Positions 11,501 through 23,033 of a DNA stretch of 64,000 nt are shown piece by piece (position 1 is the first letter of the stretch; every line of letters starts with the position of its first letter). The notes under the pieces were generated by a model. That model did no database searches, was not told where the DNA came from, and saw nothing but the letters and a program-made list of their open reading frames with translations. Location: the NCBI GenBank assembly GCA_023052935.1, contig CM041292.1:37144639-37208638 (forward strand), in the 5' to 3' direction. Origin of the DNA: Piezodorus guildinii (taxonomy: Eukaryota > Arthropoda > Insecta > Hemiptera > Pentatomidae). The translations under genes were made by a program, and so were the position numbers.

Positions 11501-14500
11501 AACTATTGCTGGTACATGCTTTTTACTTTCACTTACCTATATATGAAAATATGTAGTGAGGGAAAGTATTGCGATCGTGAAAATATTAGAATTTGAGTTT
11601 TCAGTGGATATACACGTTTTAGAGTCCCCTGGGTCCAAATAACCAAATCAAAAGGTCTGTGTGTCCGTGTGTCTGTCTGTGGTAACTCCAGCGCGTAAAC
11701 GAAAAATACTATGAAACTCAATATATATATATGTTACAGAAACTTTTCCATTAAAATGAGTTAAACAGAAGAGCCACTTTATGCCATGCATTTTGCACCT
11801 TTTTGCGATTATCTCAAAAACTGCTCTAACGATTTTAATTAAACTCGCTCTATCGATATAAAATTTAATGGGCTTTGATATTATGTAGGTTTTATTCTGA
11901 TTAAAATAGTCTGACAGGGCTTAAATGCCGATAATTTAAATTTTCTTTCTCTGAGGTACCTTTAATTTTTTATAATCTATAAAAATAACCATATCATCTT
12001 GTTACCATTGATAAAAACAGGAAAATATTTAAGTTGAATGAATTCGATAACAACTAAAGGAGAAAATTGAAAAAAAAAATCAATTTTTTGTTTTTGTACA
12101 TAAGAACAGTAATATACGTGTATAATATACCTTTGGAAAGCTAAAGATAAAAAAAAATACTATTTTATACACATAAGCTTGTAGAAGTTAATAAAGAGTG
12201 ATTAAAAGCTGATAAAGCTAATTGCTTATTTTAGATAATAATATAATAGATTTTTTGATAAAACACGCGTTTCAATGGAGATTCAATTTAATTAATTCTT
12301 TAATAGTTTCACTCATATTTGATTCTGTGACACTGTTGAAAACATCATTCTTCCAATGCATTCTTCAAATTTTTACTCTAAAAAACGGTATAAGTTCCGA
12401 AACGGATATCTTCGGGATTTTTATTTACAGGAAGCCAGATTATTTAGTCTTTAGTCTTAATCAGTCGGGTAAGAGGGACTCGATTAATTAATTAATTACG
12501 ACTGAAGTATAACTATGTAGAATTTATTTGTGAACTGCCTCACTGTTTCCCACCTATTACTCCAAAACCCTCAATTTAGTTGCGGGCAGCATTTCTTTCA
12601 TATTGGAAATGATTATTTCCTGAAGCTACCAATGAGAGAAATGCTTTATTTATTAGGCATTGCTGCTCAAATACATCAGGTTGCTTAAATCAGGATACTA
12701 TATCAATCCATTGGACATATTCACATACATTTTCAATTTTTGTTTTCTATTCTAATACAAACTTATAATATTTACATTTTTTTAAAAACCAAAATAAGAA
12801 AAACCTTTGACTTTACAACGCATGAAGAGTCTTGGGCTCAGTTCATATTCGTTCAAGGGGGTCTCCCTAGCCCCAAGGCTGAAATAATATAATAAATGGT
12901 TATTTTGCACAGCTTAATGCAGCTAAAAAAAGCATTAAATTCAGGGATTTTTATATACTGTCGCAGAATTCCACTCCTTTATTTATTTTTTTTTATTTGA
13001 AAACCATTCTTCGTATTATAAAGAAAATAAAATTCCGGCCATTTTATCTCTATGATATATTAGATAGTTTTTGTCATACTCGCAGTAGCCGTACTTTCTA
13101 GTTTTAAAGAGACGCTACACGTCGAGAAAACAGGTAGGTGTAGTTGAGGTAAAATTCGTGATATTTGGTGAGAATGAATTATCATGCACTATCACATACT
13201 TTCACTTTTTTTAACCGTTTATTATAAATAATGTTTGATTTCTTAAAATCGAGTTTATACATTAAAAAAAAACATGTTTTCATGATGTGTATATTACACT
13301 TGTTTGTTTTGATATAACTTTATCATTCAGTTTTTATATTTATATTTAAATATATTTATATATTTAAAAAATATATATATAATGATATTATAAGACTTTT
13401 CAAAAAGTAATATTTTATGTCATTATCCAAATTTATTTTTAAAAATTAGACTTCCCCCTCTCCCGTTACTTTCGTGAACTATCAAAATACCTCGCTTTCA
13501 CCTCACCTTTTGAGAAAACAGGTATTCTCACCGTGTTGCGCAGACTTTAAGGTAAAAAAAAAAACTGTACTCTAAAACCCATTAAGGGTCTTGGGCTGAA
13601 TACATATAGAGTTGGGTACAGTTTCTAGGCCAACAGCCGTAATTAGGCCGAGATCACACTCAACCGCTCCCCATTTTTGGATGTCCACTTTATAGAGGCC
13701 TGGGTATGCCCCAGGAGGGTCTCTCTGACCTTGTGCCGCCCCACAAATGACATAAAAGAATAAATAATTATCCTGTTCCAGCCATGATTCGAACTCAAGG
13801 TCCGGGGAACAGTAGACCAATGCTCTCGCCTCTAAACCACGCCGCTCCTCAGCTTAAAGGTAACATGTGAAAATAAAACTGTTGACTTACCATCAGGTAC
13901 TTTCTCCTGCTTCTTACATTTTTCGAAGGCCGCTTTCTTAAATGTCTCATCGACCTTCATCTAAAATTAAATACTTTAAAATAATATATGTGTAAACAGT
14001 TAACTAAACTAGCTAAGCAGAGTAATTACTTCAGAAACAGTTAACGTAAGATCTTAACTCTTTTAACATATTTTTAAGAGAATAAGTTCATTTTTAACTG
14101 TTAATGGTAATCTACAACAATAACGAGGGAATTCAATTATATTTAAAGGTAAACTTTACCCATTACGATACGTCTCGACCACAACGAAAAAAAATTAGCA
14201 GTGAGGAAACAGACTTATAATAAAGTTCTAAGCTGTTTTCCAATTCAAAAAATTAAATAAGAAATCAATTACTTTGCAGAAAGATGACAGAAATTAACTT
14301 TTTTCGTCAATTTTTTTTTTTTAATTTTAGTAAAAGTTCTTATATAGAACGGAATTTTTTTATCGCAACGGAAGTATATGAAGCAGAAATGTAACTCAGT
14401 TTCTTTTAATGTTGTTGGCCTTTTTAAATATCGTTAAAAATTATTTCCATATATTACACTTAATAATAATCAACAATTCTTTTAAAATAGTGCTTTGGAA

Positions 14501-14751
14501 AGTGTTTGGGACAAACATGCAAATGTTTTGGTAACTTGGAACATACGAGGATTCGTTTTTTCCAGTAATTTAATTGACCCAAAAGGAGAAGTAAAGAAAT
14601 GAACTTCTATTATTGATCAAAATTATAATTGAAATTCAGAAAACATTATATGTTAAATTAAATTTTTAAAAAATACCCGTCGACAACTTACCGCTAGAAA
14701 TCCAAAAGCTGAGGAACAGCAAAGTAATAAGATGAACCAACGAAATGCCAT
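8597..14751 (-). CDS. Odorant-binding protein, gene A (seven exons)
   Basis: Classic insect OBP, a small secreted carrier of hydrophobic ligands. Coding exons on the minus strand: 14692-14751, 13891-13960, 10952-11007, 9957-9992, 8876-8990, 8691-8761, and tentatively 8597-8617. Every junction is GT-AG and phases fit. Exon 1 is a signal peptide (MAFRWFILLLCCSSAFGFLA). Exon 2 carries C1 (FEKCKKQEKVPD), exon 4 C2 and C3 (CVAKC), exon 5 C4 (SLDC), and exon 6 C5 and C6 (SCQYTYDIFLC). Spacing is x27, x3, x41, x10, x8, which is diagnostic. Exon borders match genes B and C, so this is a paralogue. The last exon, giving a tail PVLAFI, is a guess; another acceptor 10 bp further downstream would give a different tail. 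Introns hold an RTE fragment, a family X copy and a SINE. Predicted length about 142 residues. Confidence 0.88.
9230..9820 (-). pseudogene. RTE-like LINE fragment, C-terminus and (GAT)n tail
   Basis: The minus strand, from 9820 downwards, reads YLGSIVNSSNKILLEIGQRL, later PKTLIRLVLTSASEAWTL, then FERKI and LRWTGHLARMDEEEIPE. This is the order of blocks found C-terminal to the reverse transcriptase in RTE-type LINEs (YLGS, Y-G-S-E-A-W-T-L, FERKI, L-R-W-x-G-H-x-A-R-M). Stops and shifts interrupt it. The element ends in a GAT/ATG trinucleotide run at 9234-9262, a normal RTE 3' tail. It lies in intron 4 of gene A. Confidence 0.8.
11521..12420 (+). repeat. Family X repeat, near complete
   Basis: The left end reads TTTTACTTTCACTTACCTAT at 11521, followed by the GGGAAAGTATTGCGATCGTG block and a GTGTGT-rich part. 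It then runs through GGGCTTAAATGCCGATAATT and the GAAAGCTAAAGAT block to about 12420, where the right end has decayed. It lies in intron 2 of gene A. Confidence 0.8.
12826..12900 (-). mobile_element. SINE 3' fragment
   Basis: AGAGTCTTGGGCTCAGTTCA resembles the 3' body of the full SINE at 13565-13856 (AGGGTCTTGGGCTGAATACA). The tRNA-like head is missing. Confidence 0.5.
13565..13856 (-). mobile_element. tRNA-derived SINE
   Basis: Read on the minus strand the head is GGAGCGGCGTGGTTTAGAGG, containing an A-box-like TGGTTTAGAGG. About 45 bp on comes GAGTTCGAATC, a clear B box. A body follows with GGCCTCTATAAAGTGGACAT, also found in the copies at 25.1, 59.9 and 62.3 kb. Length is about 290 bp. The head ends only about 35 bp from the exon 2 donor of gene A, inside intron 2. 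An 82-codon open frame over the SINE is incidental. Confidence 0.85.
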
Positions 14752-14800
14752 TTTTAGTCTTGTTTCTCTTGTTCTGTGGACTCGAAAGAAATTATCTGTT

Positions 14801-14828
14801 CTTATATACACTCTCGATCCAAGGTTTT
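14801..14828 (-). promoter_or_regulatory. Gene A promoter: TATA box and shared upstream motif
   Basis: On the minus strand TATATAAG lies about 50 bp before the ATG, and AAAACCTTGGAT lies about 8 bp upstream of it. The same pair, AAAACCTTGGGT then TATATAAA, precedes genes B and C, so it is probably the core promoter. A 5' leader of roughly 20-30 nt is inferred. Confidence 0.7.
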
Positions 14829-15289
14829 CTTTTATTACTAAAATATATTATTTTTTAATGTGTGCATTTACGGAGTATATTCATCTAACAATAAAGATTG
14901 ATTAACATACTAGTTAGACATTTATTCTAATTTATTTTATTCATGAGGTTGCTAAGAAATATGAAATATAGAAGTATAATATTTTTCTTTTTTAGAGAGG
15001 ATTAAATATTTTCTAAAAAAAAAAAAAAATGGAACAAAACTTCAATATTATTTCAAAGTTGCGCGAAAGCCACTTACTTTACCGTACAGGAATTAATGTT
15101 GTTATTGGTTGGCCACTCTATAAATAATTCGATTATATGGTTTTGATTTGTTGTTGATTATTACTTTGGACTTATCAGTTAAACCTGTGAAAAATTGTAC
15201 AAGTTTCTACGAAATTTTTCTCTCCCACTAACTTTACCTGTAAGCATTGAAACTGCCTATCTATATATCTTATTTAGTTTCTGTTTATA

Positions 15290-15780
15290 GTTATTCAAGT
15301 TGTCTTCTTGCATAAAATTCCTTGTTCATATATTATTTGCAACAGATTTTTTATGTTATGGCATCCACATTTTCTGGAGTGTGGGGTGAATGGGAACACA
15401 ACTGTTTTCTGTCAGAAGACACATCAGATGAATATTTTTTGGAAGACAGTGATGCTGAGTTGGTGTTTTCGAACACATCTGAAGATGAACCAGGATTTGA
15501 ATCGTTATAAATAAACTATGACATTTCAATTGGCGACTTTTTACTTATTAAAGTATTTGGAAAAACCCATGAGAATTTTCTTTGTGTTTGTAAGGTTTTA
15601 GAATGGTGATGGAGGATATATCCGTTTGTTTTACAAAAAAATTGAATAAAGTTATAAGTTTGTTCCAACTCAAGAGGAAGCTTATTTTAGCCCTTGTGAA
15701 GTTGCATTGAAGTTGAAAGAGCGAATCCGATCTTCTAAATCTATCAGATTCTTGGGGTATGTTTCATTTATCAATGATCT
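15290..15780 (+). pseudogene. Decayed acidic ORF, unknown family
   Basis: From 15358 the frame reads MASTFSGVWGEWEHNCFLSE, then an acidic run (EDSDAELVF, SEDEPGFESL), to a stop at 15508. The same frame resumes at once with INYDISIGDFLLIKVFGKTH and CVCKVLE before another stop at about 15607. Further shifted pieces read DGGYIRLFYKK and KFVPTQEEAYFSPCEVALKL. A G-D-F-x-L-I-K-V-x-G-K block followed by a Y-V-G-K-V-like strand recalls a domain seen in uncharacterised arthropod proteins, but I cannot name it. A stop and at least one frameshift make it a likely pseudogene or an old gene fragment. Confidence 0.45.
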
Positions 15781-16439
15781 AAGTGCATACATCATTTACT
15801 GTTTATTTTTTTTAATTTTTCCTACAGAAGTGTGATGCTTTGGAACTTTTTTTTATATGTAAGAGACCTAATTTCGATTTTTAAAAGATTTCATTTCGAA
15901 AAAGTAATTTAATAAATATTTGAAACTGTTCTCATTCATCCCACATGTTGCAAATGGGAACACAATAACATTTTCAATGTCGTTCCTATTCACCCCTACT
16001 GTGGGAACTGTATATTATAATATATATATATATTTTTTTTTTTTTTTTCTTCGAAAACTACTATTCAAAACACACCCACTAAATATGTAATAGAGGGGAT
16101 GTGGACCTAAGATTTGATGTATTTTTCAATTCAAAATATAAATTTGTTATTTTGCTGAAGATACCATAGAGTGTTCCTATTCACCCCGTTTCACGGTATT
16201 CAATATCACTTAGTTTAATGATAGTGAGATACTGAAACAACTAGCTCCAGATTCTTAAAAAATGATAAGATGTTGACTTGATTTTTGAATTCGCTGGCTG
16301 GAGGATGGGAATGAGTGCGTTCTTTAATTGTTGAATGATAAAGAAGTGCAGCCGAGAATAGATTATAAAAGAAAAAAAGATGGTTGAGGAGGCCAAAGTT
16401 CTGCAAAACTTGACGGAAAACTGTTAATAAAGCTTCATA
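15781..16439. other. Non-coding stretch with GGGTGAAT/GAACA motifs
   Basis: Inverse copies of a motif from the adjacent ORF recur here: GTTCCTATTCACCCC-like blocks near 15985 and 16170, and CATTCATCCCACATG near 15935. A TA/T-rich tract lies at 16019-16049. No gene is seen. Confidence 0.4.
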
Positions 16440-16545
16440 TCTTCACTATCATGGAAAGATGCTATCCTGATCCCGATTCACAAGAAAAATAAACCTCCCG
16501 ATATTGCTTCTAAAAAAAAAAAAAATAAAAAAATAAAAAGCTTCA
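16440..16545 (+). pseudogene. Tiny LINE reverse-transcriptase fragment with A-rich tail
   Basis: Reads SWKDAILIPIHKKNKPPDIA, the N-terminal RT block (W-x-x-A-x-x-x-P-I-H-K-K) common to many non-LTR elements. It breaks off into an A-rich tract at 16513-16540. An RT block joined directly to poly(A) implies an internally deleted or mis-primed copy. Confidence 0.5.
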
Positions 16546-16855
16546 TATAAATGTTCCTTGGAATTCACACGTTTTAAGAACTCATAGTTTGATTATTGGA
16601 CCGATCTAGTTAGGGGGTTACGAATGAATTGTTACTGGTGCTGGTAACAGTTAAAATAATCGCTAGAATGTCAAAAGGGACAGTATTTTATGCTCGGGAC
16701 CACCCAAGTCAAAAATCACATTTTGAGATATTGCACACATATTGCCTTTTGGTTGTTATTGTAATGATTTTTACTTAAAACTAGCTATTAAGGTAGTAAC
16801 ATAAATGTCTATTCATATTTGTGGGAACAGATATTAGACCCCAAGAGGAATAAAA

Positions 16856-17815
16856 ATCAGGTGCGCGCAAAAAACGACTTTCACTTACATCCGTTGTTAA
16901 ATTCAATTTAAATTGTTCTTAAGATTTTTTAAATACAGTTAGAGGAAGAACAAAAATAAATTTTCATTTAGATCTGCTGTTTAACTTCGCTGAGTAGCTG
17001 TGAGCACACAGCATACCGCATCAATCCTGAAGACAATTTTCAAAGAAAAAATCTGTTTTATTAAAAAATCTATTATATTACTATCTAAAATAATCAGTTA
17101 GTTTTATGTTCATTTCATCACTCTCTATTAACTTTTAAAAGCTTGTGTATAATATTTTTTCTAAAATATTTAGCTTTCCAACGGTATATCATACATGTAT
17201 ATTACTGCTCTTATGTTCAAAAACGAAAAATTGCATTAAAAAAATATTTTTTTCTGTTTTCTCCTTTAGTTGGGTATCGAATTTATTCAATTTATATATT
17301 TACCTGTTTTACATCAGCGTTAACAAGATAATATAGTTATTTTTATTGAATCTACAAAATTAAAGGTACTTTAGGGGAAGAAAATTTAAAATATCGGCGT
17401 TTAAGCCCTGTCATACCATTTTAATCAGAATAAAACCTACATGATATTAAAGCCCATTAAATTTTACATCGATATAGCGAGTTTAATCAAAATCGTCGTA
17501 ACCGTTTTCGAGAAAATCGAAAAAAGGTGCAAATGCATGGTATAAAATGCCTCTTCTGGTAAGCTCATTTTGATGAAAAAAGTTTTGTCAGGTCTCGGGC
17601 GTATAGTTGTCTTAAATATGAAATTTCAGTTTCATAGGACTGTTTCCACCAGGGAGTTGCCACACACACACGCACAGACACACACACACACACTTTGTGG
17701 GACTTGGTTATTAGGACTAAAACGTGTATTTCCGTTGAAAACTGGAATTCGAAAATTTTCACGATCGCAATACTTCCCCTTACTATATATAGTAAATGAA
17801 AGTAAAAATAGAGGG
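16856..17815 (-). repeat. Family X repeat, near complete
   Basis: Inverse orientation. It begins at 16856 with the CAGGTGCGCGCAA end and ACGACTTTCACTTACATCCG, and ends at 17795-17815 with AGTAAATGAAAGTAAAAA. The terminal ACTTTCACTTAC and its inverse form short TIRs. An internal CA/CACACG microsatellite lies at 17660-17695. Length is about 960 bp. Confidence 0.85.
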
Positions 17816-17849
17816 AGATACTGCCAATTAGAAATACTTAAATCCTTAT

Positions 17850-20012
17850 AAATATTAAAATCCCTCTGGGTAGTCGAGGAAGTTCCTTCTCCTCCAACAC
17901 CTTAAGTCCTCAAAATGCTAATTATGAGGAGATATTTTCCTCGACTCTCAATAGGCTTAACTCTGGAAGGTATATTGTATATTTAACTTTCCACGAAGAA
18001 CGTTTGTTCTGGCAGTTGCCAAAATGTGCCTTAGAAAAACGCTGAAGTCGTTCGCAAGAATTTAGGAAAACGTATGATGATGGTATCCTAGATTATTTAA
18101 AGCATGCATTACAATGCTTTAAATAATCTAGGATTGGTTTCGAATGCATATTTCAATTCTGAAGCATATTTTATTCCACACCAAGGAATATTCAAACCTC
18201 AAAGTTCGACCACTCCGTTGAGAATTTTTTTTCAATTTGGGCTCAAAAACAACCAACGGAAAATCATTGAACAACATTTTACAAATCGATATTATGTCCT
18301 TACTAATAAATTTTAGAATTTTAGAAGTTGCACTTACTGCCTATATTATACAGATGTATAGACAGATTTGAATAACTCCTGAACATAGGAAATTCCTGAG
18401 ATTTCTATGGAGATTTTCTCCTGATGAGCCAATTAAAATTTATGAACTCAACTGTGTAGTTTTCGGGATGTCATCCTCTCCCTTTTTAGCTCTGAGTACG
18501 GTACACCAGCTTGTCGAGGACGAGAAAGGAACTTTTCTGGAGTTCGAAAATTTGATACAACGTGATAATGATATGGATAACTTGGTCACCTCACTCCATT
18601 CGGTACAGGAGACTTTAAAGATAAGTCGAATGGCTCGTGATATGTTTCAAAGTGGTGGTTTCGAATTAACTAAGTGAGGTTCTAACCTAATCCAATTTCC
18701 TTTCTTAAAATCCAATGAAGAGCAACGAGAATTGCGGGAAAAGCCTTCAGAGAAATAGTCGTCTTCCGTTTTGGGTTTGCGATGGGCTCCAAAGAGCGAT
18801 TTCTTGCAATTCAAAATAGATAATAAACTTAATGATTTTCGATCCGATTCGACTTCTAAATCCAGTTATGCTTTATGAAATGGCTTAGGAAAGAAGGGGA
18901 AGATTGGGATGAGCCACCGTCAGAATCAGTTGCTGACCAATGGCAACAGTTTCAGTCCGAATTTACTAGTTTGGGAGATGTGAGAATTCCACGGCATATA
19001 GGAATTTACCCTGAAGCAAAAATAACTTTAATGGGGTTTTCAGATGCTTCGATGGAGGATTATTTAGCGGTGCTAAGGTCGAGCGTGTTGGTTATGAACC
19101 TACGGTCAGTCTGATCAGTGGAAAGTCGAAAGTAGCTCCTATAAAATTATTGTCTATTCCTAGACTGGAATTATGTGCCGCATTACTTCTAACCAACTTC
19201 GTGAACACGATTACCAAGACGTTGATGCTTCGTCTACCTGTCGATCGTACGATATATTTAATCGACTCAGAAATAGTTCTTTGCTGGATTTTTCGTGGCC
19301 AATAGGGTAGTCAAAATTCAGGAACAAACCCCCAATGGTTCGTGGTTTTATATCGAAGGAATTGAATTCATTTGTCTCGTGGGCTTGCTCGAAATGAATT
19401 AGTATCTAGCTCGTTATGGTGGCAAGGAACTCCTTGGCTTCTGGAGACTGAAGATAAATGGCCGATTAATCAGGAAATGGGGTTGCAAGACATACCTAAA
19501 ACTAAACTCGCTGTTAGCCTTTCTACCTTGAATGTTGAAAATCCTAACATCCTTTTAGATCTGATCGGATGTAATTCTTCCTTTAAACGGTTGTTAAATG
19601 TAATGATTATTTTGTTAAAAAAAATAAAATAGATAAATTTTATTAACTGTTCCAAGGACCAAATCCGCTATCCCTTTACAAGTCGACACGGTAGTGATAC
19701 TGATCAATCCAATTCGCCACCATTACCTTGGCCCTTAGGAATGGTAGAGTTTTCTGGGCAGGGATGATGTTATCCGTGTGGCCATAGTTCGGAAAATATA
19801 AACGGCCGGTCGTGAAACTATATCTCCTACCATCGCAGTAGGTCCCGGCTAAGTAGTAGTTATACATATTGTAAATACGTTTGGATTGGATTTTGGTCTA
19901 TTCGGTTTGTTTAAAAAATAGTTCCAGTTAGGATATTGTTAAAAAAAAAGAAGATTATTTTGAAGTCTTTATTTGGTTTTGCTGAAGGTAGGAACCTTTA
20001 GAGGCGGGTGTG
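17850..20012 (+). pseudogene. Decayed BEL/Pao LTR retrotransposon pol
   Basis: Fragments appear in the normal Pao order but in shifting frames. First is VVEEVPSPP-like sequence and NYEEIFSSTLNRLNSGRYIV at 17865-17970. Then come RT pieces AYFIPHQGIFKPQSSTTPLR (about 18160-18225) and SSPFLALSTVHQLVEDEKG (18470). RNase H/A17-type pieces DQWQQFQSEFTSL and ITLMGFSDAS follow (18935-19050), then NELVSSSLWWQGTPWLLE (19395). An integrase C-terminal tail reads WPLGMVEFSGQ and DDVIRVAIVRKI (about 19720-19790). The integrase core is absent, and stops and frameshifts are frequent. It is clearly dead. Confidence 0.85.
18085..18134. repeat. Perfect 21-bp inverted repeat (hairpin)
   Basis: Arms 18085-18105 and 18114-18134 (starting ATCCTAGATTATTTAAAGCA) are perfectly complementary around an 8-bp spacer. 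It sits inside the decayed BEL/Pao RT, where there is no coding reason for it. It may be a foldback duplication formed by template switching. Confidence 0.9.
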
Positions 20013-20345
20013 TGTTAGCGCATACGCGAATTAAAAGTAATAATATTTTTTTGGATTTATTTTAATTCAAACTTAATTAGGTTGAGCCGTAGATACGGCA
20101 CAGCTGTTTAATTAGACTGTCTTTTGTTTTATCAAGCGTCAGTTTGAATTGAGATTTTGTCCCGGTTGTATTTTTGTAGTCCGTGACGATATTTGTGGTG
20201 ATATACGGTTCCCGATCACAATAGAGAGACTCAATTTAAGAATTCAGTTTCTCTTAAGTTTTACGAGATAAAATCTAGGAGCAGCTTGAGGAGACTGCCG
20301 AGCCAGAGCGGGCCCGCTCGAGAAGTCACCAAGCAGGCGACTAGG
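20013..20345 (+). repeat. Putative 3' LTR of the BEL/Pao element
   Basis: Immediately after a purine tract (AGAGGCGGG) the sequence starts TGTTAGCGCATACGCG, a plausible LTR start. No second copy exists in the window, so the right boundary is a guess. Confidence 0.4.
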
Positions 20346-20860
20346 TAAGCTGTCTATCTTAAATTTCGTTGTAAAACTACTTTGGAGATCCCTTATTCTG
20401 GGAAAAATCTAAATTTTAAGTTTATATTATTATTTTTGTCATACAGTCCACAAGATATTTTTTAATTGGTACATTTAGTATTACATATCTTGATACTTAT
20501 AGACGGTAATGGGAAGTTCTGAGGATCAATCAGTGGTGATTAATTTAATTTAATTGTTTCAGAGAGAGATGGATGGAGTTCCAAAGTTCCATGTAATATG
20601 ACAGTAATACTAAAAAGAAAATTTATTTAATTAAATATTTTTAATCAAGGGTTTGAGTACATTATCTGCGATTTATTTCTTCTTTGAAAGAGGGTGCAAC
20701 TACACCAACCTCTCTCCCTATTTAGAAGGTAATACTAACCAATCTCAAGACAAGTACTAAGTGATGTTACATTTTTTAAATTTTATTTTTCAATATTTCA
20801 ATTTAATCCTATCTGTGTTAATAAAATCATGTTTACTTGGCAGATGATGTTTACACATTC
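20346..20860. other. Intergenic DNA, nothing recognised
   Basis: No coding, tRNA-like or terminal-repeat signal was seen. Confidence 0.4.
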
Positions 20861-20864
20861 TACA

Positions 20865-22690
20865 TACATACTTTTACTACACAGAGTGGCACTAGAAAAG
20901 GTAAAGCCTCTCACTATTATTGCCTCGCTTAGAGTGGGAGAATAAGCGACTACCCTAAAAGAGGCAGCTTCTATGTATGTAGATTTTACATCCCCCAGAG
21001 ATGACCCACTATAGGACAATGAAATGGAAAGCATAGTGAGAAGCTTGTACCAACCTATGCTTACCATGGAATATTTGGGACCTTCGTTTTGCCGTAGAGA
21101 AGTAGAGAATCGTTAGATCTCCAGGACTAGATAGACGCTACGGTCCTGAAGAATAGTGCCCCTCAAATAGAACAGGAACTATTAGAAATTTTCAACCAGT
21201 GTTTGGACAGAGGGCACTTCCCGAGCAAATGGAGGACCGCAGACATGATATTTCTCTACAAGGGAAGAAGGAAGGATAAGGAGTCCCCAAAAGCATATTG
21301 ACCAATATGTCTTCTGGAGCTGATGATCGTCACCAAACTTTACCTGATCCTCAGTGCAGCCAGCCATCCATGGTAAATCAGCTGGAACCATGGCCCGGGA
21401 ATGACAGAAGCGCTTCTGAGATGCTGAGCGCTTTTTAGGGACGTAGAAGGGAACTGAAAAGGACTTAATGTTGGTATCTTTCAACAATCCTCCGCCTTCG
21501 ATTGTATGTGGTGGCCCTACGTATTCCATTTGTACTTTATAATTTGTACTCCCTCGTCAGTAGTTGTCTCAGCAACAGGAGTGTGAAGATTAGGAATAAC
21601 TACAATGAGTTCAAGAGTAAGATCGAGAGAGGATTATATGCAAGGCTCAGTCCGGGGTCCGGCTTTTTGGAATCTGGTTTTTGATCAGTTGCTGAGGTAT
21701 TAGAAGAGAGAGGGTTCCTTGCCACGGCCTACATCAAAAATCAGACAGTCATAGTGAACGAGGAAAGCATATTGATACTATTGGCAGACGAAGAAGAACT
21801 TTGACATCACCCCTCACCTAGAGTATCTGCGAGATAGGGCGACCCTGTCTAGATATAGTTTAAGCAGGATTGGGGGTACCCTTTGAGGCCTCAGATACCC
21901 CGCTACGATGAATATTTACAAAGACATGGTCATGGTTATTTTGACGTACGCATCCCCAGCATGGAGCCAACATCTGACGCAGCTAAATATTCGGGATTGG
22001 CGACAATCCAGAGACTGGCTCTGTTTAGGGTCACTAAGGCCTATAAAACGGCGTCGCATGAGGTAGTGCAAGCCGGAGTGATGCCCATGGACCTCGTCCT
22101 CAAGGAGGACCTGATTAAATTTAACGTTAAGAGGCAGGGGCTCGAGGTGCTACTGGAGGGACTTCATGAAAGAGCTTGTGAGACCCCGAATAAGTGGAAG
22201 CAATTACTCAGGGAGGCCACTATTGAGGAATGGAATGGACAGTGGATGGCAAGACAGAAGGGTGCCAACCTTAGAAAGTTCTTCCCTACCGTCAAGGGAA
22301 GATTGAAGGTGAAGTGAGTCCTTCCTGATTACTGGGTCTTACAGTTGCTGACAGGACATGGAGAAATTGCAGAAACAAGGAAAGGACATCGACCCCCAGT
22401 ATTCCCCCTGTGGAGTCCCTGAAACAGCAGAGTATGTAGTGGTATCTTGTCGAGACATACATAACTTGCCAAGAAGACCAAAAAGAAGACATAGAAGACG
22501 TGTAACCACTCTCCAAGGAGTTTGTGTATGGGTGGGAGGAGGTTCACAGGATAAAATGTTCAGGGCCAGACTGCCTGACGTCGGCAAGCCGCCATTGGAG
22601 GCGCGAGTCAAGGCTGGACTAGAGGTGTAATCTGGATGGATGCGGCGGACCAGGAAGGCTGGATGGCATCCTGACTGATTCAAAAGGTGT
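20865..22690 (+). pseudogene. R1-clade-like LINE, decayed RT to C-terminus
   Basis: Successive frames give FNQCLDRGHFPSKWRTADMI with FLYKGRRKD (RT N-terminus, about 21200-21275), QQSSAFDCMWWPYV (RT block with D, about 21485) and RGPAFWNLVFDQLL (about 21650-21690). A degraded LADEEE block follows where YADD is expected (about 21780). A 144-codon open piece at 21883-22317 contains YFDVRIPSMEPTSDAAKYSG and EEWNGQWMARQKGANLRKFF. A C-x2-C type tail (DIDPQYSPCGVPETAEYVV) follows at 22369-22440. This block order fits R1-type LINEs. Multiple stops show it is inactive. A related C-terminus lies at 48.8-49.3 kb. Confidence 0.75.
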
Positions 22691-22751
22691 TATTATGTGG
22701 TGTTTTGCTTGCTCGAAATGAAAGAGAAAAAATAATAATTATAGCCATTTA

Positions 22752-23033
22752 ATGACTTTTCATGCCCGAAAAAGAAAATCTGCTGCATTGACGGTTAACA
22801 AAATTTGCAGTGTGTATGGATATTATGCCTTGGGAGAAAGCACTGTCTGTAAGTGGTTTGCTTGGTTCATAACCAGAAATTTTGACTTGGATGATAAAAA
22901 GACTACAGGTCGTCCTTCAACTGATGATGACCAAATTCATGCATCAGTCAAAGACAACCATCACTCTATTATTTGGAATATCACAGAAAATAATTTATTA
23001 AAAATATTTACAAGAATCAGAAGTTTTTATTGA
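22752..23033 (+). pseudogene. mariner-type transposase N-terminal fragment
   Basis: A 93-codon frame reads TVNKICSVYGYYALGESTVC, KWFAWFITRNFDLDDKKTTG and RPSTDDDQIHASVKDN. This follows the mariner N-terminal pattern (helix-turn-helix, W-F-x-x-F, D-L-D-D, G-R-P-S). The frame then runs into unrelated sequence, so the catalytic domain is lost. Confidence 0.75.

Noticed and set aside
13572..13820. 82-codon minus-strand open frame
   Set aside because: It lies wholly within the tRNA-derived SINE and has no resemblance to a protein family.
13790..13856. Possible tRNA gene
   Set aside because: A and B boxes are present, but the sequence continues as a SINE body repeated elsewhere and does not form a full cloverleaf by eye.
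17660..17695. CA-rich tract as a CRISPR-like or regulatory array
   Set aside because: It is a simple dinucleotide microsatellite inside a family X copy.
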